Shown here piece by piece: positions 1 through 10,309 of a stretch of DNA of 64,000 bases. Both the position numbers and the translations under genes were made by a program. A model generated the notes under the pieces. It ran no database searches. It was not told the DNA's origin and saw nothing but the letters and a program-made list of their open reading frames with translations. Source of the stretch: Dipteronia dyeriana (Eukaryota; Streptophyta; Magnoliopsida; Sapindales; Sapindaceae); the NCBI GenBank assembly GCA_032871835.1, contig CM065300.1, forward strand, positions 69,141,192-69,205,191, read 5' to 3'. How positions within the stretch are numbered: the first letter of the stretch is position 1; each line of letters begins with the position of its first letter.

Positions 1-360
1 CAAGTAATTTCTCAAAAAAATGGCTATTAACAAATAAATTTTCGTATGTGGTTAAAAACAAAAATTTCATAATAGTTATGATTATTTTTAGCAATTTCTA
101 CTAATTTCTTTTTAAAATGGCTTTCTAAGGCCCAGTTTCAGAATGCTTCATGATCCTGATTTTGAGGTCAAAAGTGATTCCGAATTGAACCTATGGTGTT
201 TGGTAAAATTCAAGGGGAAGTGCTTCGATAGCTTTTGACTTCCCCGACAACAGTTTTAAGAGCTATTTTTTGTAGCTTTTAGAAAACTGCTTCCTGAAAA
301 ACAGTAATCAAAAGGCGGAACATTGAACATTTATTTGGGATTTTTTGTTGTCCATTTCAA

Positions 361-1233
361 TTTTATAATCTCATGACTCATTAAAACATATTTTGGTATT
401 TAGAAAAAATTATGGAAGAAATCAAAAGAGTTTTCTTAATATATACGTAATATATATGATAATAAATTAAAAAAAAAAAGTAATAATGTTCTATGGTCAC
501 ACAAAAATAAAAATAAAAAATATTTAATTTTAAAACATCTACGATATTCATTTATATTCTTTTTAGTAATTTTATATAGTCGCATCACTTTATACTAACA
601 GTTTACCAAACACATTGAAATTATTTTTGATTCTCATAGCACTTTTTGATTTTATAATCTCATTACTCATTAAAATATATTTTGATATTTAGAAAAAACT
701 ATTGAAGAAGTCAAAAGAGTTTTCTTGATAGATACACAATAACTATAGCAATAGAATTAAGGAAAAGTAATAACTTATTATGATCACATAAAAATAAAAC
801 AAATTATTTATTTTTAAAACATCTTCGATATTCATTTATGTCCTTTCTAATAATTTTATACTGTCACAACACTTTCTACTCACAGTTTACCAAACACATT
901 AAAATTGTTTTTAGTACTTACAGTTCTTTTCAATTTTGTAATATCATGACTTTGAAACATATTTTAATAATTGGAAAAAAATATAGAAGATATCAAAGTT
1001 TTCTTAATATATATGCAATATATATGAAAACAAATTACAAAAATAATAATAATAACGTGTTATGGTCATACAAAAATAAAACAAATTATTTATTTTATAA
1101 CATAAATAATTTATTTTGAAAACATCATCAATATTCATTTGTGTCCTTTCTAGTAATTTTATACAATCATAACACATTTTACTTACAGTTTACCAAACAT
1201 ATTGAAATTTTTTTCAGTTCTCGCAGTATTTTT
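361..1233. repeat. Three tandem copies of a ~290-bp AT-rich repeat
   Basis: Three diverged direct copies begin near 361, 650 and 934. Each starts with a TTTTATAATCTCATGACT-like string and ends with a TTTACCAAACACATTGAAATT-like string followed by a short T-rich tail, giving unit lengths of about 289, 284 and 300 bp. The terminal string is also present in inverted form near 193-207 (GTGTTTGGTAAAATTC), so the array may be the swollen interior of a short inverted-repeat element. No coding potential was recognised; the short open frames here follow the repeat. The rest of 1-360 is AT-rich and featureless. Confidence 0.75.
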
Positions 1234-3186
1234 AAAAATCAGTTTATCAAATCCAAAAACAATTCCCCCGCAGCAGGATCAAAAACAATTCCCACCACAA
1301 CACAACAATATCAAACTAACCCTAAGTTAGTTATGGATGATGCTTCCAGAAGTTCTTTTCTTTTCGTAAAAGAAATGAGATGCAGTATATTTTCTTGTGA
1401 TTGAAAAGTATCCCGAATCAGTTTTTGAATATATTTTTCAAAATTGTTAAAACCAAAAAAATATGGGAAAAAATTAAATGGGTCGTGGGTCATCCCGTTT
1501 GATAAAAAGTGTTGTGTCGGATTCTAAAGTGTTGATCCGTTTAATTAAACAGGTTGTGTCAGGTTGCGGGGGTCGAGTCCAATTGTCCAACCTGACTGCG
1601 AATATGTTTTGACAACTCTCCCATAGACACAAAATACATAAGCTTAAATACAGTTGAACTATCTTATAAGAAAATAAAACTAATGAACAAACAGAAGCTA
1701 AAGAATCTTAATATTTTAACATGACATAAGGCAATTGCACTATCAAATAACAAAAAAAGATGATTGCAATAAAACTATATTGGCTGCTGTAGGTGATGGT
1801 GTTAAAGTTCCAATCTTTTGAGTCTTCAGTACCAGTGATTATTCAGCCAAGTTAAAAGAGGAAGAGAACGGGGTTGGTTTGTCGTCATAATCTTCATTAC
1901 AAATTTTGCATTCGAAGCTCGATTTTTATTTTTTTGGGGAATATATGAAGTAAAGAGCGAAGAAATAACAATAACAAAGGAATAGACAGTGGTTAATGAA
2001 CACAGCCTCTATCAACTTGGTTAACAAATGACAAACCAATTTCGAACCAAGAAATTCTCCATCATATCCTCTTTTGAACAAGTATAGGTAAAATTTCATA
2101 TAACATCACTCCAAGAAACATAAGAATTTTAGTAAACTCTAGAATATATCCATTGCATCCAGTTCAGTTTAATTGACATAAGTGAGGATCCTAATGCCAA
2201 TTAAAAGCATACTGAATATAAGTCGAACAACAATCAACTAGAAAAAATTTGAAAATAACACTGCCACACTCCTTGAACATTCCTCCTAAAGCATAACTTG
2301 AAAATGATATTAATTCTACTGCACTCATTTACTGAACCAAAATAAGATCTTATATGCTTTACAAGCATCAAAGGAGCCAGGGTAGAAGAAGATGATGCAA
2401 TTTTAGCCAATGGCATGGTCCTTGGTAGAGCTAAAGACATCCTAGCACATGCGGTCTGCCATATTGGAGGGGTCTTACAATTAAATCGTCATTCAGGGAT
2501 TTCTATTAAGCTCTAAAGATAAATCCCCTCTTATTCTATTCATCCTTGACCATGAAGTATCTCAAATTTTCACTTAAATGGTATAATTGGTCAATGTCTC
2601 TAAAAAAGTAGAGTTCATAGCAACTCTCGAGGCCATTGTCAAAACAATTTAGCCTTGGTGCAAAATTATGCATAAGCATTGAGCTTATTAATTCAGGCCA
2701 TGTCAGACAAAATGATGAGATAGCATAACTTGATTGATATATATTTCCACAACGATTCATAAAAAAGGCAAGCATCAATTAAAACTTAACTTAATTAAGG
2801 AGCTTCAGTATAATATTGCATGGACAAAGAATGTATTTTTTTGAAGTTCTTCAAATGTTAAGGTAGGGTAAGGAATTTAAGTGATGCAGGAGATAAGTAT
2901 ACTACTCACTTTCCCCATTCAAGCTAAAATCCTACTGGCACATCAACTAATTAGGAATGAAGATGAATGAGAATCAACTTCCAGTGGAAATGGAATCAGA
3001 AAAAGAAACTTAATTTCTTAGGTGGGAAGGGGATATTCAACGAAGTTTGAAAAATCAGCCGAGACGGACTTGGCAGCCACGATTTTGGCCTAATACAAAA
3101 CGGCGTCATTTAATTTTTTTCAAAAACCCTAAAACAATACGGCATCAATTTTTGCTTTTGTTGAATGAAGCCCAAAACGACATCGT
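1234..3186. other. Intergenic stretch without a recognisable gene
   Basis: I see no conserved protein on either strand. Near 1490-1600 there is a short stretch with repeated TTGTGTCGG/GGTTGTGTCAGG words that resembles the degenerate ends of non-autonomous plant repeats. Near 3090-3186 there are repeated AAAACGGCGTCATTT / AAAACGACATCGT words, a word type common upstream of plant genes. The copia element that follows inserted directly into this last block. Confidence 0.5.
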
Positions 3187-3449
3187 TGCTGTGTTTTTGG
3201 CTCATCAAAACCCAAGTTAATGCTTAAGAAGGAATCCTATTTGGATAAGGAGAAAATACAGTGTGCACATAATTTCCTACAAGGATTAGGAAATTAGATT
3301 TTCTCAAGAATCCCAAATAAGCTGTTGGGAGCTTATTTTTAACATAGAAATAATCAGCAAGCATAAAGGGATAGAGAGCAAGAGTGATAGGGAGGTTATC
3401 ATCATAGTCTATCGAGAAACACGATCAATAAGGGAATTTAAAATCAACA
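3187..3449 (+). repeat. 5' LTR of copia 1, internally deleted
   Basis: It begins TGCTGTG and ends CAACA, and matches the 3' LTR at both ends and in the middle, but is 263 bp against 574 bp. Two internal blocks are missing. The first gap runs from just after CCCAAATAAGCT to GGGAGCTTATT and removes the TATA region. The second lies between the AGTGATAGGGAGG and CATAGTCTATCGAG words. Confidence 0.9.
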
Positions 3450-3452
3450 AAT

Positions 3453-3464
3453 TGGTATCAAAGC
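3453..3464 (+). other. Primer binding site of copia 1
   Basis: TGGTATCAAAGC lies three bases after the LTR end. It is complementary to the 3' end of initiator methionine tRNA with one mismatch (the usual copia word is TGGTATCAGAGC). Confidence 0.85.
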
Positions 3465-3484
3465 TTGGTCATAGCGTTTTTGAG

Positions 3485-4273
3485 ATGGCGGGTGATAAGA
3501 TCAATGACGTGAAGCCCATCATAATCGAGAAGTTTGACAGGAAGGGTAACTTCACGTTATGGCAGAGGAAGATGAAGAACGTCCTAATTCAGCAAGATCT
3601 ACAACATACTATTCTCGAAGTAGAGAAGAACCCGGAGGGAACTACAGATTTTCAGTGGAAGCAGATGGACGTAAAGGCGAAGAGCTCTATTGAGCTACAT
3701 CTTGCCGAAAATGTGATGCTTAATGTTGATGAGGTTATGAACGCTAAAGAGACATGGGATAAGCTCTAGAAAGTTTACAAGGGCAAAACTTTATCCAACA
3801 AACTTTTCTTGAAAGATGAACTTCTTAATCTTCATATGGAAGAAGGTGGAAGTTTGCAAGATCATTAGAGCAGATTTCAAAATTGTATTACTAATTTATT
3901 AAAGATGGATGTGAAGTAAGAAGATGAGGACAAGGTGCTTTTACTATTGAGATCTCTACCGCCATCATTCAAGCACTTCAGGACCACAATCATGTTTGAT
4001 AAGGAAAGTCTAAAGCTAGATGAGGTTATGGAAGCTATCCAATCTTATGTCAAGATGGATGAAAATACTGAAGGCTCTCAAGCACATGGTCTGTATACCA
4101 AAGGAAAAGGGGTAGATCAAAATCCAAGGGAAAAGAAAAAGAGAACAAGGGTTGCTTTACATGTGGTGCTACTGACTACTAGAAAAAGAATTGCAAGAAA
4201 TGGCAAGAAAGGAAAGGAAAGCAAAGGCGACTGCAAGGAATTCAAGTACAGCCAGTGTGGTTATTTCGGATGA
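3485..4273 (+). pseudogene. copia 1 gag (nucleocapsid/capsid) remnant
   Basis: The frame opens at ATG 3485 (MAGDKIND), just past the primer site. It carries the copia Gag signature KFDRKGNFTLWQRKMK near residues 17-32, then the LPPSFKHFRTTIMFD stretch near 3950-4000. In-frame stops fall at 3767 (TAG), 3866 (TAG) and 3917 (TAA). Near 4150-4195, in a shifted frame, a nucleocapsid zinc knuckle can still be read (CFTCG...NC), but its histidine position is Tyr and the next residue is a stop. Gag would normally form the virus-like particle around element RNA; this copy is dead. The frame shifts before the protease that follows. Confidence 0.85.
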
Positions 4274-5330
4274 AAGTAGCAGAGAACTCCTTACGGTAAC
4301 ATCGAGCTCCAATGCTATCCAAGATTGGATTTTGGATACCGGTTGTTTGTTCCATATGTATGCTAACAAAGAATGGTTCGACACATTTGAGGAAAGAAGC
4401 TGTGGAGAAGTTTTGATGGGAGATGATTAACCGTGCAAGATCCAAGGTATTGGATCAGTGAAAATCAGAATGAACAACGGAATTGTTAAGGTACTGGATA
4501 AAATCAAACATGTTCCTAAGCTGAAGAAAAATTTGATATCTTTGGGTACTTTAGACAATGCCAGTTACAAGTATTGTCCTGACGAAGGGATACTCAAGGT
4601 TATTAAAAGGTTACTGGTCATAATGAAAGGTGATATTCAACCTAACACTTTATACAAGCTTCGGGGGACTACAGTAGTAGGTGGAGCAGCAATATCTGCA
4701 GAAAAGGAAGAGGTTGACCTTTGGCATTGTAAACTATGGCACATGAGTCAAGGAGGGATGCAAGAACTACACAAGAAAAACCAGTTGAAAGGTGTTAGTT
4801 TCTGCAAACTGAAATCCTGTAAGTATTGTACTCTCGGAAAGCAAACAAAGAAGTCATTCAAGATTGTAGATAGTGAGAAAAGAAGCAAATAGCCATTGTA
4901 CTATATTCATACATACGTATGGGGTAATGCACCAACTAGGTCAAAGGGAGGATTAAGGTATCTTGTTACTTTTTTAGATGATTTTTCAAGAAAAGTATGG
5001 GTTTACTTCATCAGGGAGAAATCCGAAGTTTTCACAAAGTTTAAAGCGTGGAAAGCTGAAATAGAAAACCAAATGGGTAGAAAAATCAGATATCTAAGAA
5101 GCAAAAATGGAGGTAAATATAGAGACAACAAGTTCACACAGGTCTGAAAGAAAGAAGGTATCACAAGGCATTTTACAGTGAAGAAAACTCCTCAAAAAAA
5201 AAACGGGACAGCACAGAGGATGAATAGAACTCTCGTGAAAAGAGAGAGAAGTATGTGGTTTCATACAGGATTGGCCAATATGTTTTAGGCAGAAGCGGTT
5301 AATCACGTTTGCTACTTGGTTAACCGATCA
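4191..5330 (+). pseudogene. copia 1 protease and integrase remnant
   Basis: The aspartic protease site reads WILDTG (DTG at 4335-4343), followed by the usual FHMYANKEWF and HVPKLKKNLISLG wording. The integrase zinc domain follows at about 4715-4850 (LWHCKLWHM, then CKYCTLGKQTKKSF). The catalytic core begins at 4896 with FLDDFSRKVWVYF. Stops interrupt at 4428 and 4890, and the frame is lost after 5147, although PQKKNGTAQRMNRTL-like wording continues to about 5240. The second catalytic aspartate is replaced: the usual DNGGE-type word reads RSKNGGKY, so strand transfer would be dead even without the stops. Confidence 0.85.
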
Positions 5331-5579
5331 CCTTTGAAGGTTTTTGATTATAAGTGTGCAGGCAAGCTCAGGTGGAGCTATCACCATTGTAAGAACAAGA
5401 TACCCAGGTTCCTCAACAACCTGAGCAATAGTTTTAAAGAAGCATAGCACTGGATAAACCCAAGCGAGATCGCAAGAAACTGGAAAGGTATAGGTTTAAT
5501 CAAGACGAAGTTAATTATGCTATAAATGTCTGTCAAGGAGATCCAATCACGTATCAAAAGCTATAGCAAGTGATGATCT

Positions 5580-7086
5580 ATGTCAGAAGAGATGCAATCT
5601 CTTATTAAGAACTCTGTTTGGGCTCTAGTTTCTAAACCGAAAGATCGAAAGATAGTTGGCCGTAAATGGGTGTTTAGAAAGAAAGAAGGTACACATGAAG
5701 GTGATGCCATGAGATACAGGCTCGATTAATGGCCAAAGGGTATTCACAAAACAAAAGAGTTGATATGACTAGATATTCCCTCTAGTGGTTAAGCATACTT
5801 CAATCAGATTGCTATTATCAATGGCAGCTCAGCAGGATATGAAGATAGAACAATTGGAAGTTAAAACCACGTTTCTCCATGGTGATCTGGTAAAAGTCAT
5901 ATACATAGCTCAGTCGGAAGAATTTGTCGAAACAGGGAAGGAAAATCTGGTTTGTAGGTTAAAGAAGTCTCTTTACGGGCTAAAGCAATCTCCAAGGCAG
6001 TGGTACAAGCATTTCGATTCATACATGCTGAAAATCAATTTTAAAAGATACTTAAAGGATTGTTTTGTTTACTATCTTGTGTTCGAATATGGTATGATTA
6101 TACTATTACAACTTTATGTAGACGACATGTTGATTGCATGTTAAGATATGTCTAGAATTCAGAAATTAAAGATGCAACTGAGTAAGGAATTCGACATGAA
6201 GGATCTAGGGGCTGCACAAAAGATCCTTGGAATGTAAATTATGAGGGACAGAGCTGTAGGAAAAAATCTGGTTATCGCAAGCAAAATACATTCAAAATAT
6301 ATTTTAGCGATTCAACATGAATGAAGCAAAGCCCGTGACTACTCTGTTGGCAGCTCACTATCGATTGAGTGAGCTGCAATGTCCAACTACAGAAAAAGAG
6401 TTGGAAGAGATGAGCAAAATGTCTTATTCAAGCGTAGTAGGATGTCTAATGTACACGAAGGTTTGCACAAGACCTGACCTAGCACAAGCATTAAGTGTTG
6501 TTTCGAGGTATATAGCGAATCCAGGAAAGGAGCATTGGTTTGCAGTTAAATGGATTCTACATTACTTGAAAGGTACAAAGAGTCTAGGGATCTTTTTGAA
6601 AAATAAAGGAAGGAAGCATGTGTTCTGGGTTATGTAGATGCTGACTATGCAGAAGCCTTGGATAAAAGAAGATCTACCACAGGTTATGTTTTCAATAGTG
6701 GTGGTGGACCGATTAGTTGGTAGGGCTACTCTACAATCAATTACAGCATTTTCTACTACTGCAGCGGAGTATATTGCACTTGCGAAAACTGGAAAGGATG
6801 GAGTATGGCTTAATGGTTTAGCAAGAGAGTTCGAAATTACTCAGAATTCCATGGTGATTAGGTGTGACAGCCAAAATGCTATTTACTTAGCAAAGAATCA
6901 AGTGTTTCATGGAAGATCAAGCATATTAAGGCTCATTATCATCGTATTAGGGACTGGGTAGAATCAAAGGAAGTTACATTGGAGAAAGTTCATACGGAGG
7001 ATAACGCATCGGATTACTTGACTAAACCAGTAACAGCTGAGAAGTTCAAGTTTTGCTTGAACTCACTCAATCTTATTACATGCTGA
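5580..7086 (+). pseudogene. copia 1 reverse transcriptase and RNase H remnant
   Basis: RT starts in broken frames near 5580 (EEMQSLIKNSVWALV, then GRKWVFRKKEG). It becomes readable at 5785-6144, with KTTFLHGDL and the YVDDM active site at about 6115-6129. The residue before VKTTFLHG is Glu where copia RTs have the first catalytic Asp. After a stop at 6142 the tether region returns (STOP-rich, KEFDMKDLGAAQ). Next come 6317-6637 (SYSSVVGCLMYTKVCTRPDL) and RNase H at 6638-7086 (TTAAEYIAL, RCDSQNAIYLAKN). The frame closes near 7086 with NSLNLITC. At least four stops or shifts separate the pieces. Confidence 0.88.
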
Positions 7087-7245
7087 GGATTGGGTGAAGC
7101 ACCTCCTCACTTGAGATGCATTACGGCATGAAGAATTTTGCCAAGTTGAAGGTTCTTGAAGCATTCCGGAGTTGTTTTAAGAAAGTTCGAAGACATTCTG
7201 GAGTACAGCAGTCATTTCTTGGTTTTGACTCACCAATGTGGAGAT

Positions 7246-7819
7246 TGTTGTGTTTTTGACTCATCAAAACCCAAGTCAATACTTAAGAAGGAATCCTATT
7301 TGGATAAGGAGAAAATAAAGTGTGCACCTAATTTCCTACAAGGATTAGGAAATTATATTTTCTCAAGAATCTCAAATCAACTAGGATAAGGAAATAAATT
7401 AACTTTTCTTACTCTATGAGGATTTAGGAGTCCTATTCTAGCAAAGAATGTAACCCAAGCCCTATATTTATAAATAGGGCAGGGAGCTTATTTTAACATA
7501 GAAAAAATCAGCAAGCATAAAGGTGTGGAGAGCAAGAGTGACAGAGAGATTCTAGCAAGGTTTTGGGGAATTAGCTAAAGGGTTTCAATAAGTTTCTTGT
7601 AACCAAGTGTTTTTCCCTATAATGCTAGTGATTTCTCAAGCGAGATCACACAAGGAAGTAGGCAAAGTTAGCCGAACCTCGGTAAAATCTTTGTGTTGGT
7701 GTGTGGTGTTTTCTTTATCGTTCACATTTTATCCCGCATATTCGCATATCATTATCTTATAAGTTTATCAACATAGTCTATCGAGAAAACACGATAAATA
7801 AGGAAATTTAAAATCAACA
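7246..7819 (+). repeat. 3' LTR of copia 1
   Basis: 574 bp, TGTTG...CAACA, preceded by a purine-rich tract (ATGTGGAGAT) as expected for plus-strand priming. It retains the region missing from the 5' LTR, including the palindromic TATA block CCCTATATTTATAAATAGGG at 7460-7479. Confidence 0.92.
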
Positions 7820-8715
7820 GCCGTATTGGGATTCATAAAGCGGAAGCTAAAATCCCAAATTAACCCCTCTTTTCTGCCTTTTCTTAGATCAAACCCTATT
7901 CAAAGGGTATCCCCTCTCCACCACTCGTCCAACCAGCTGCAGCTGCTGCTGCCGTTATCAGTCCCTCGTTTAGTCGTCATCGGCACCAGCGCTGGCAACT
8001 TCTGGAATGTTATTTGGATGCGGTCATATTGATTGGTATTTTATTTAGAAAAACAAAATTTAGGCCTGCCGTGGCTCCACGTAGGCACTAGGCACCAGGC
8101 ACCAGGCCACCACCAGACTAGCACCTAGCACCTACTAGGACACTGACATTAAGTTCCCTTAATTTGTGTGTTAGGTTCACGTGACTTATTCAGTAAAAGT
8201 AAAAGTTAGTAAGCACAGTAGACATAAATCGCGAAATAAATTTCATTTCCTTCATTTGAATTCTCGATTACGAAACACAACCTGAAAGCCTCTTTGTTAC
8301 ACGTCTACATTCTAAAATCCTAATTTTAAAAAGTATCACACAAAATTCTAAAACCCTAATTTTTATAGCACATCCGCAATCCCTAACTTTTGTAACACCT
8401 CCTCAAATCCCAAACAAATGGCCAATAGTACTAGGAAACAAATTCAAAACTAACAAGCTACATAATCGCAGATACAATTGATGCACTAAATTGAATAAAA
8501 AATTAAAATAATATCTGTAACATTTCAATCCTAACCAATAATCCGGGTAAGAGAGAATCATAAGCTTATAACTTACTCTGCAAAATCTCATTAAATTAAC
8601 TGAACACTCAGTCAGTTAACCACCAAGTCATAGCATAAGTAGGTCAAAGATCACATGAAAATTCAATGTCCCATTGCAAAAACTCAACTAGAAAACAGAA
8701 TAGAAAGATGAAAAT
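7820..8715. other. Host sequence between copia 1 and the OSTC gene
   Basis: The first 220 bp are clearly richer in G+C than the surroundings and hold an open frame on the + strand (7826-8032, about 68 codons, Leu/Ser/Pro rich) with no recognised relative. It could be a leader or first exon of a gene cut off by the copia insertion, but I cannot support a function. At about 8085-8135 there is a short GGCACCAGGCACCAGGC-type tandem repeat. The part next to 8715 is presumably the 3' UTR and downstream flank of the OSTC gene. Confidence 0.4.
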
Positions 8716-9237
8716 TCACCTAAGATAACCAGGAATCTTAATGCGAATAAAGAGCATACTCATGATATAAGCAATGACCACCGACGAGATCCCAGCAGAA
8801 GCATAAGAGACCTTGACACTCTTGGCTCTGTTCTTATCAAGTGCGAGATCCAGAAGCACAATCCCAATTCCACCAAGTACGAACATGAATCCAGACGAAA
8901 GGCCCTCAATGATGTACTGACCGTTGACGCGTCCAGGGAGGAAGACGACGGGGCGGACGGAGCCGGTGGCAGGATCCTGGGTGGAGCCGATGCCTGGAGG
9001 CTCCACGATCACGTCGTAGACGATGCCTGAAACAACCATGAAGTAGGTGAGGAGGACGAGGGAAAAGACAGTCATGGGTGACGGAAGAGTGAAGGATGGC
9101 AGCTTCAGGCGGAGTTTTGGTGGGCGGAGGATGGAGAAAGGAAGGATCTTTAGCATGTAAAAGATTGGATCTATGGATGTCGAAGAAGAGTCTGTTGGGG
9201 TCGACAGGGTTTGGGTTGTTTCAGCTTTTGGGGCCAT
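8716..9237 (-). CDS. OSTC: Oligosaccharyltransferase complex subunit, OSTC/DC2 family
   Basis: An uninterrupted, intronless 173-codon frame. Known family role: a small membrane subunit of the oligosaccharyltransferase in the ER, which transfers the preassembled glycan to Asn in nascent proteins and contacts the translocon. Three hydrophobic segments are visible at about residues 56-76, 112-133 and 143-165. The family signature is clear: YDVIVEPPGIGS at 74-85, RVNGQYIIEG at 103-112 and the C-terminal RIKIPGYLR. The N-terminal 25 residues are Ser/Thr-rich and variable, as expected before the conserved core. Length agrees with the ~150-175 residues usual for the family, and the first ATG gives a full-length protein, so 9237 is the likely start. 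It is the only intact host gene seen. A hAT transposon ends about 135 bp upstream of the start codon. Confidence 0.92.
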   Translation of the reverse strand: MAPKAETTQTLSTPTDSSSTSIDPIFYMLKILPFSILRPPKLRLKLPSFTLPSPMTVFSLVLLTYFMVVSGIVYDVIVEPPGIGSTQDPATGSVRPVVFLPGRVNGQYIIEGLSSGFMFVLGGIGIVLLDLALDKNRAKSVKVSYASAGISSVVIAYIMSMLFIRIKIPGYLR

Positions 9238-9371
9238 TTTCTTTCCGAAACTTCAAATTGATCTTTCGATTTTTCAGCGTTCGACTTTTAAGCAATAAGT
9301 GAAGCTGCTGCCAGGAAAGTGAATTTAAGGCAATTAGATTATATTTACGGCAAGGGACCGGCTGCTGTGTG
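9238..9371 (-). promoter_or_regulatory. Remaining 5' UTR / proximal promoter of the OSTC gene
   Basis: Only about 134 bp of apparently single-copy sequence separates the OSTC start codon from the hAT1 terminus near 9372. Any distal promoter must lie inside or beyond the transposon. No clear TATA box is visible on the - strand in this short stretch. Confidence 0.4.
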
Positions 9372-9777
9372 GGACGACAATGAGTCGGGTTCGGGTTTGG
9401 ATTAGGGTCTGGTCGGATAATATCAACTCCAGACTTAGATCCATCAAAAAAATTTAGACTCAAATCTAAATTCATGAAATTTTTTAGGTTTGGATCTGGA
9501 CCCGTGGGTCTGTAGTAGATCCAGACCCGTCCTGAAGACCCGTGAAATTGTATGGGTCCGGGTTTAGACCCACGGATCTGCGGACCCGTCTACCCATAAA
9601 ATCTTTAATAAAACTCTTTTTTTTTGTGTTTCCTTTCTATTTTTATTTTTATCTATTCAATTTTTAACCGGTAAAACATGCTCAATACTTGAATAATTAA
9701 CTTGAATTAAAATAAAATAAAATAACAAAGATGATTGACTATTGAGTTGAGAATCAAAATAACCACACAAATCGAAT

Positions 9778-9937
9778 TAATGATCCATAAAGTCATAAAC
9801 TAATATTAAACATTACACAAATAGCATCCTAAAATAAACACAACTAGTTTAAAATTAATAATCTATAAAAGTCATAAACCAACATTAAACATTACACAAA
9901 TATCATCCTAAAACAAAAAAAAAACTAGTTTAAAATC
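9778..9937. repeat. ~80-bp tandem duplication in hAT1
   Basis: Two adjacent copies, each containing the word ATTAAACATTACACAAAT and ending ACTAGTTTAAAAT, start near 9778 and 9857. They lie in the non-coding 3' part of hAT1. Confidence 0.75.
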
Positions 9938-10309
9938 ATGACATAACAAATAAATCATTGACCATCAATGAATCAATGACATTCATTATTCATTTCCTCC
10001 CCGGTTCCAATTTCTAAAGTTCTATTCCATCACTCAAGTTTTTCACAAAAGGGTTATTGATTCCTACAAAATTAAAATATAAAATCACTTTAGTATATAT
10101 TCAAATAAGATCAAATAGTAATAAATTCATGAAAACAAAATGAATTTACCTCCTTATCATCATTCATCGTCATCTTCCTCAAAATTAGATACTTCAAATT
10201 TTCTCTTCCAACTTTGAATCTATAAGAAGTAAAATATATGAAATAGAATAAAATAAGAAATAAATTTGATACTATAAAAAATTCAAAGAACAATGTAATA
10301 TTTTTTATA

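Larger units (their letters stand above)
3187..7819 (+). mobile_element. Ty1/copia retrotransposon 1 (Tnt1/Tork-like), full structure, degenerate
   Basis: A complete copia layout on the + strand: 5' LTR 3187-3449, primer binding site 3453-3464, gag, protease, integrase, RT, RNase H, purine tract near 7235-7245 and 3' LTR 7246-7819. Integrase precedes RT, which defines copia rather than gypsy. RT and RNase H wording (LHGD, KSLYGLKQSPRQWY, YVDDM, NPGKEHW) resembles the tobacco Tnt1 group. The bases flanking the LTRs are ATCGT (left) and GCCGT (right), a weak 3-of-5 match that could be a decayed target duplication. Many stops and frame changes interrupt the polyprotein, so it cannot move by itself. 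Confidence 0.9.

Noticed and set aside
2234..2778. Short - strand open frames in the left intergenic region
   Set aside because: No conserved motif, no plausible exon borders, and lengths expected by chance.
3187..7824. Confident 5-bp target duplication for copia 1
   Set aside because: ATCGT and GCCGT share only three of five bases; it may be decayed but cannot be claimed.
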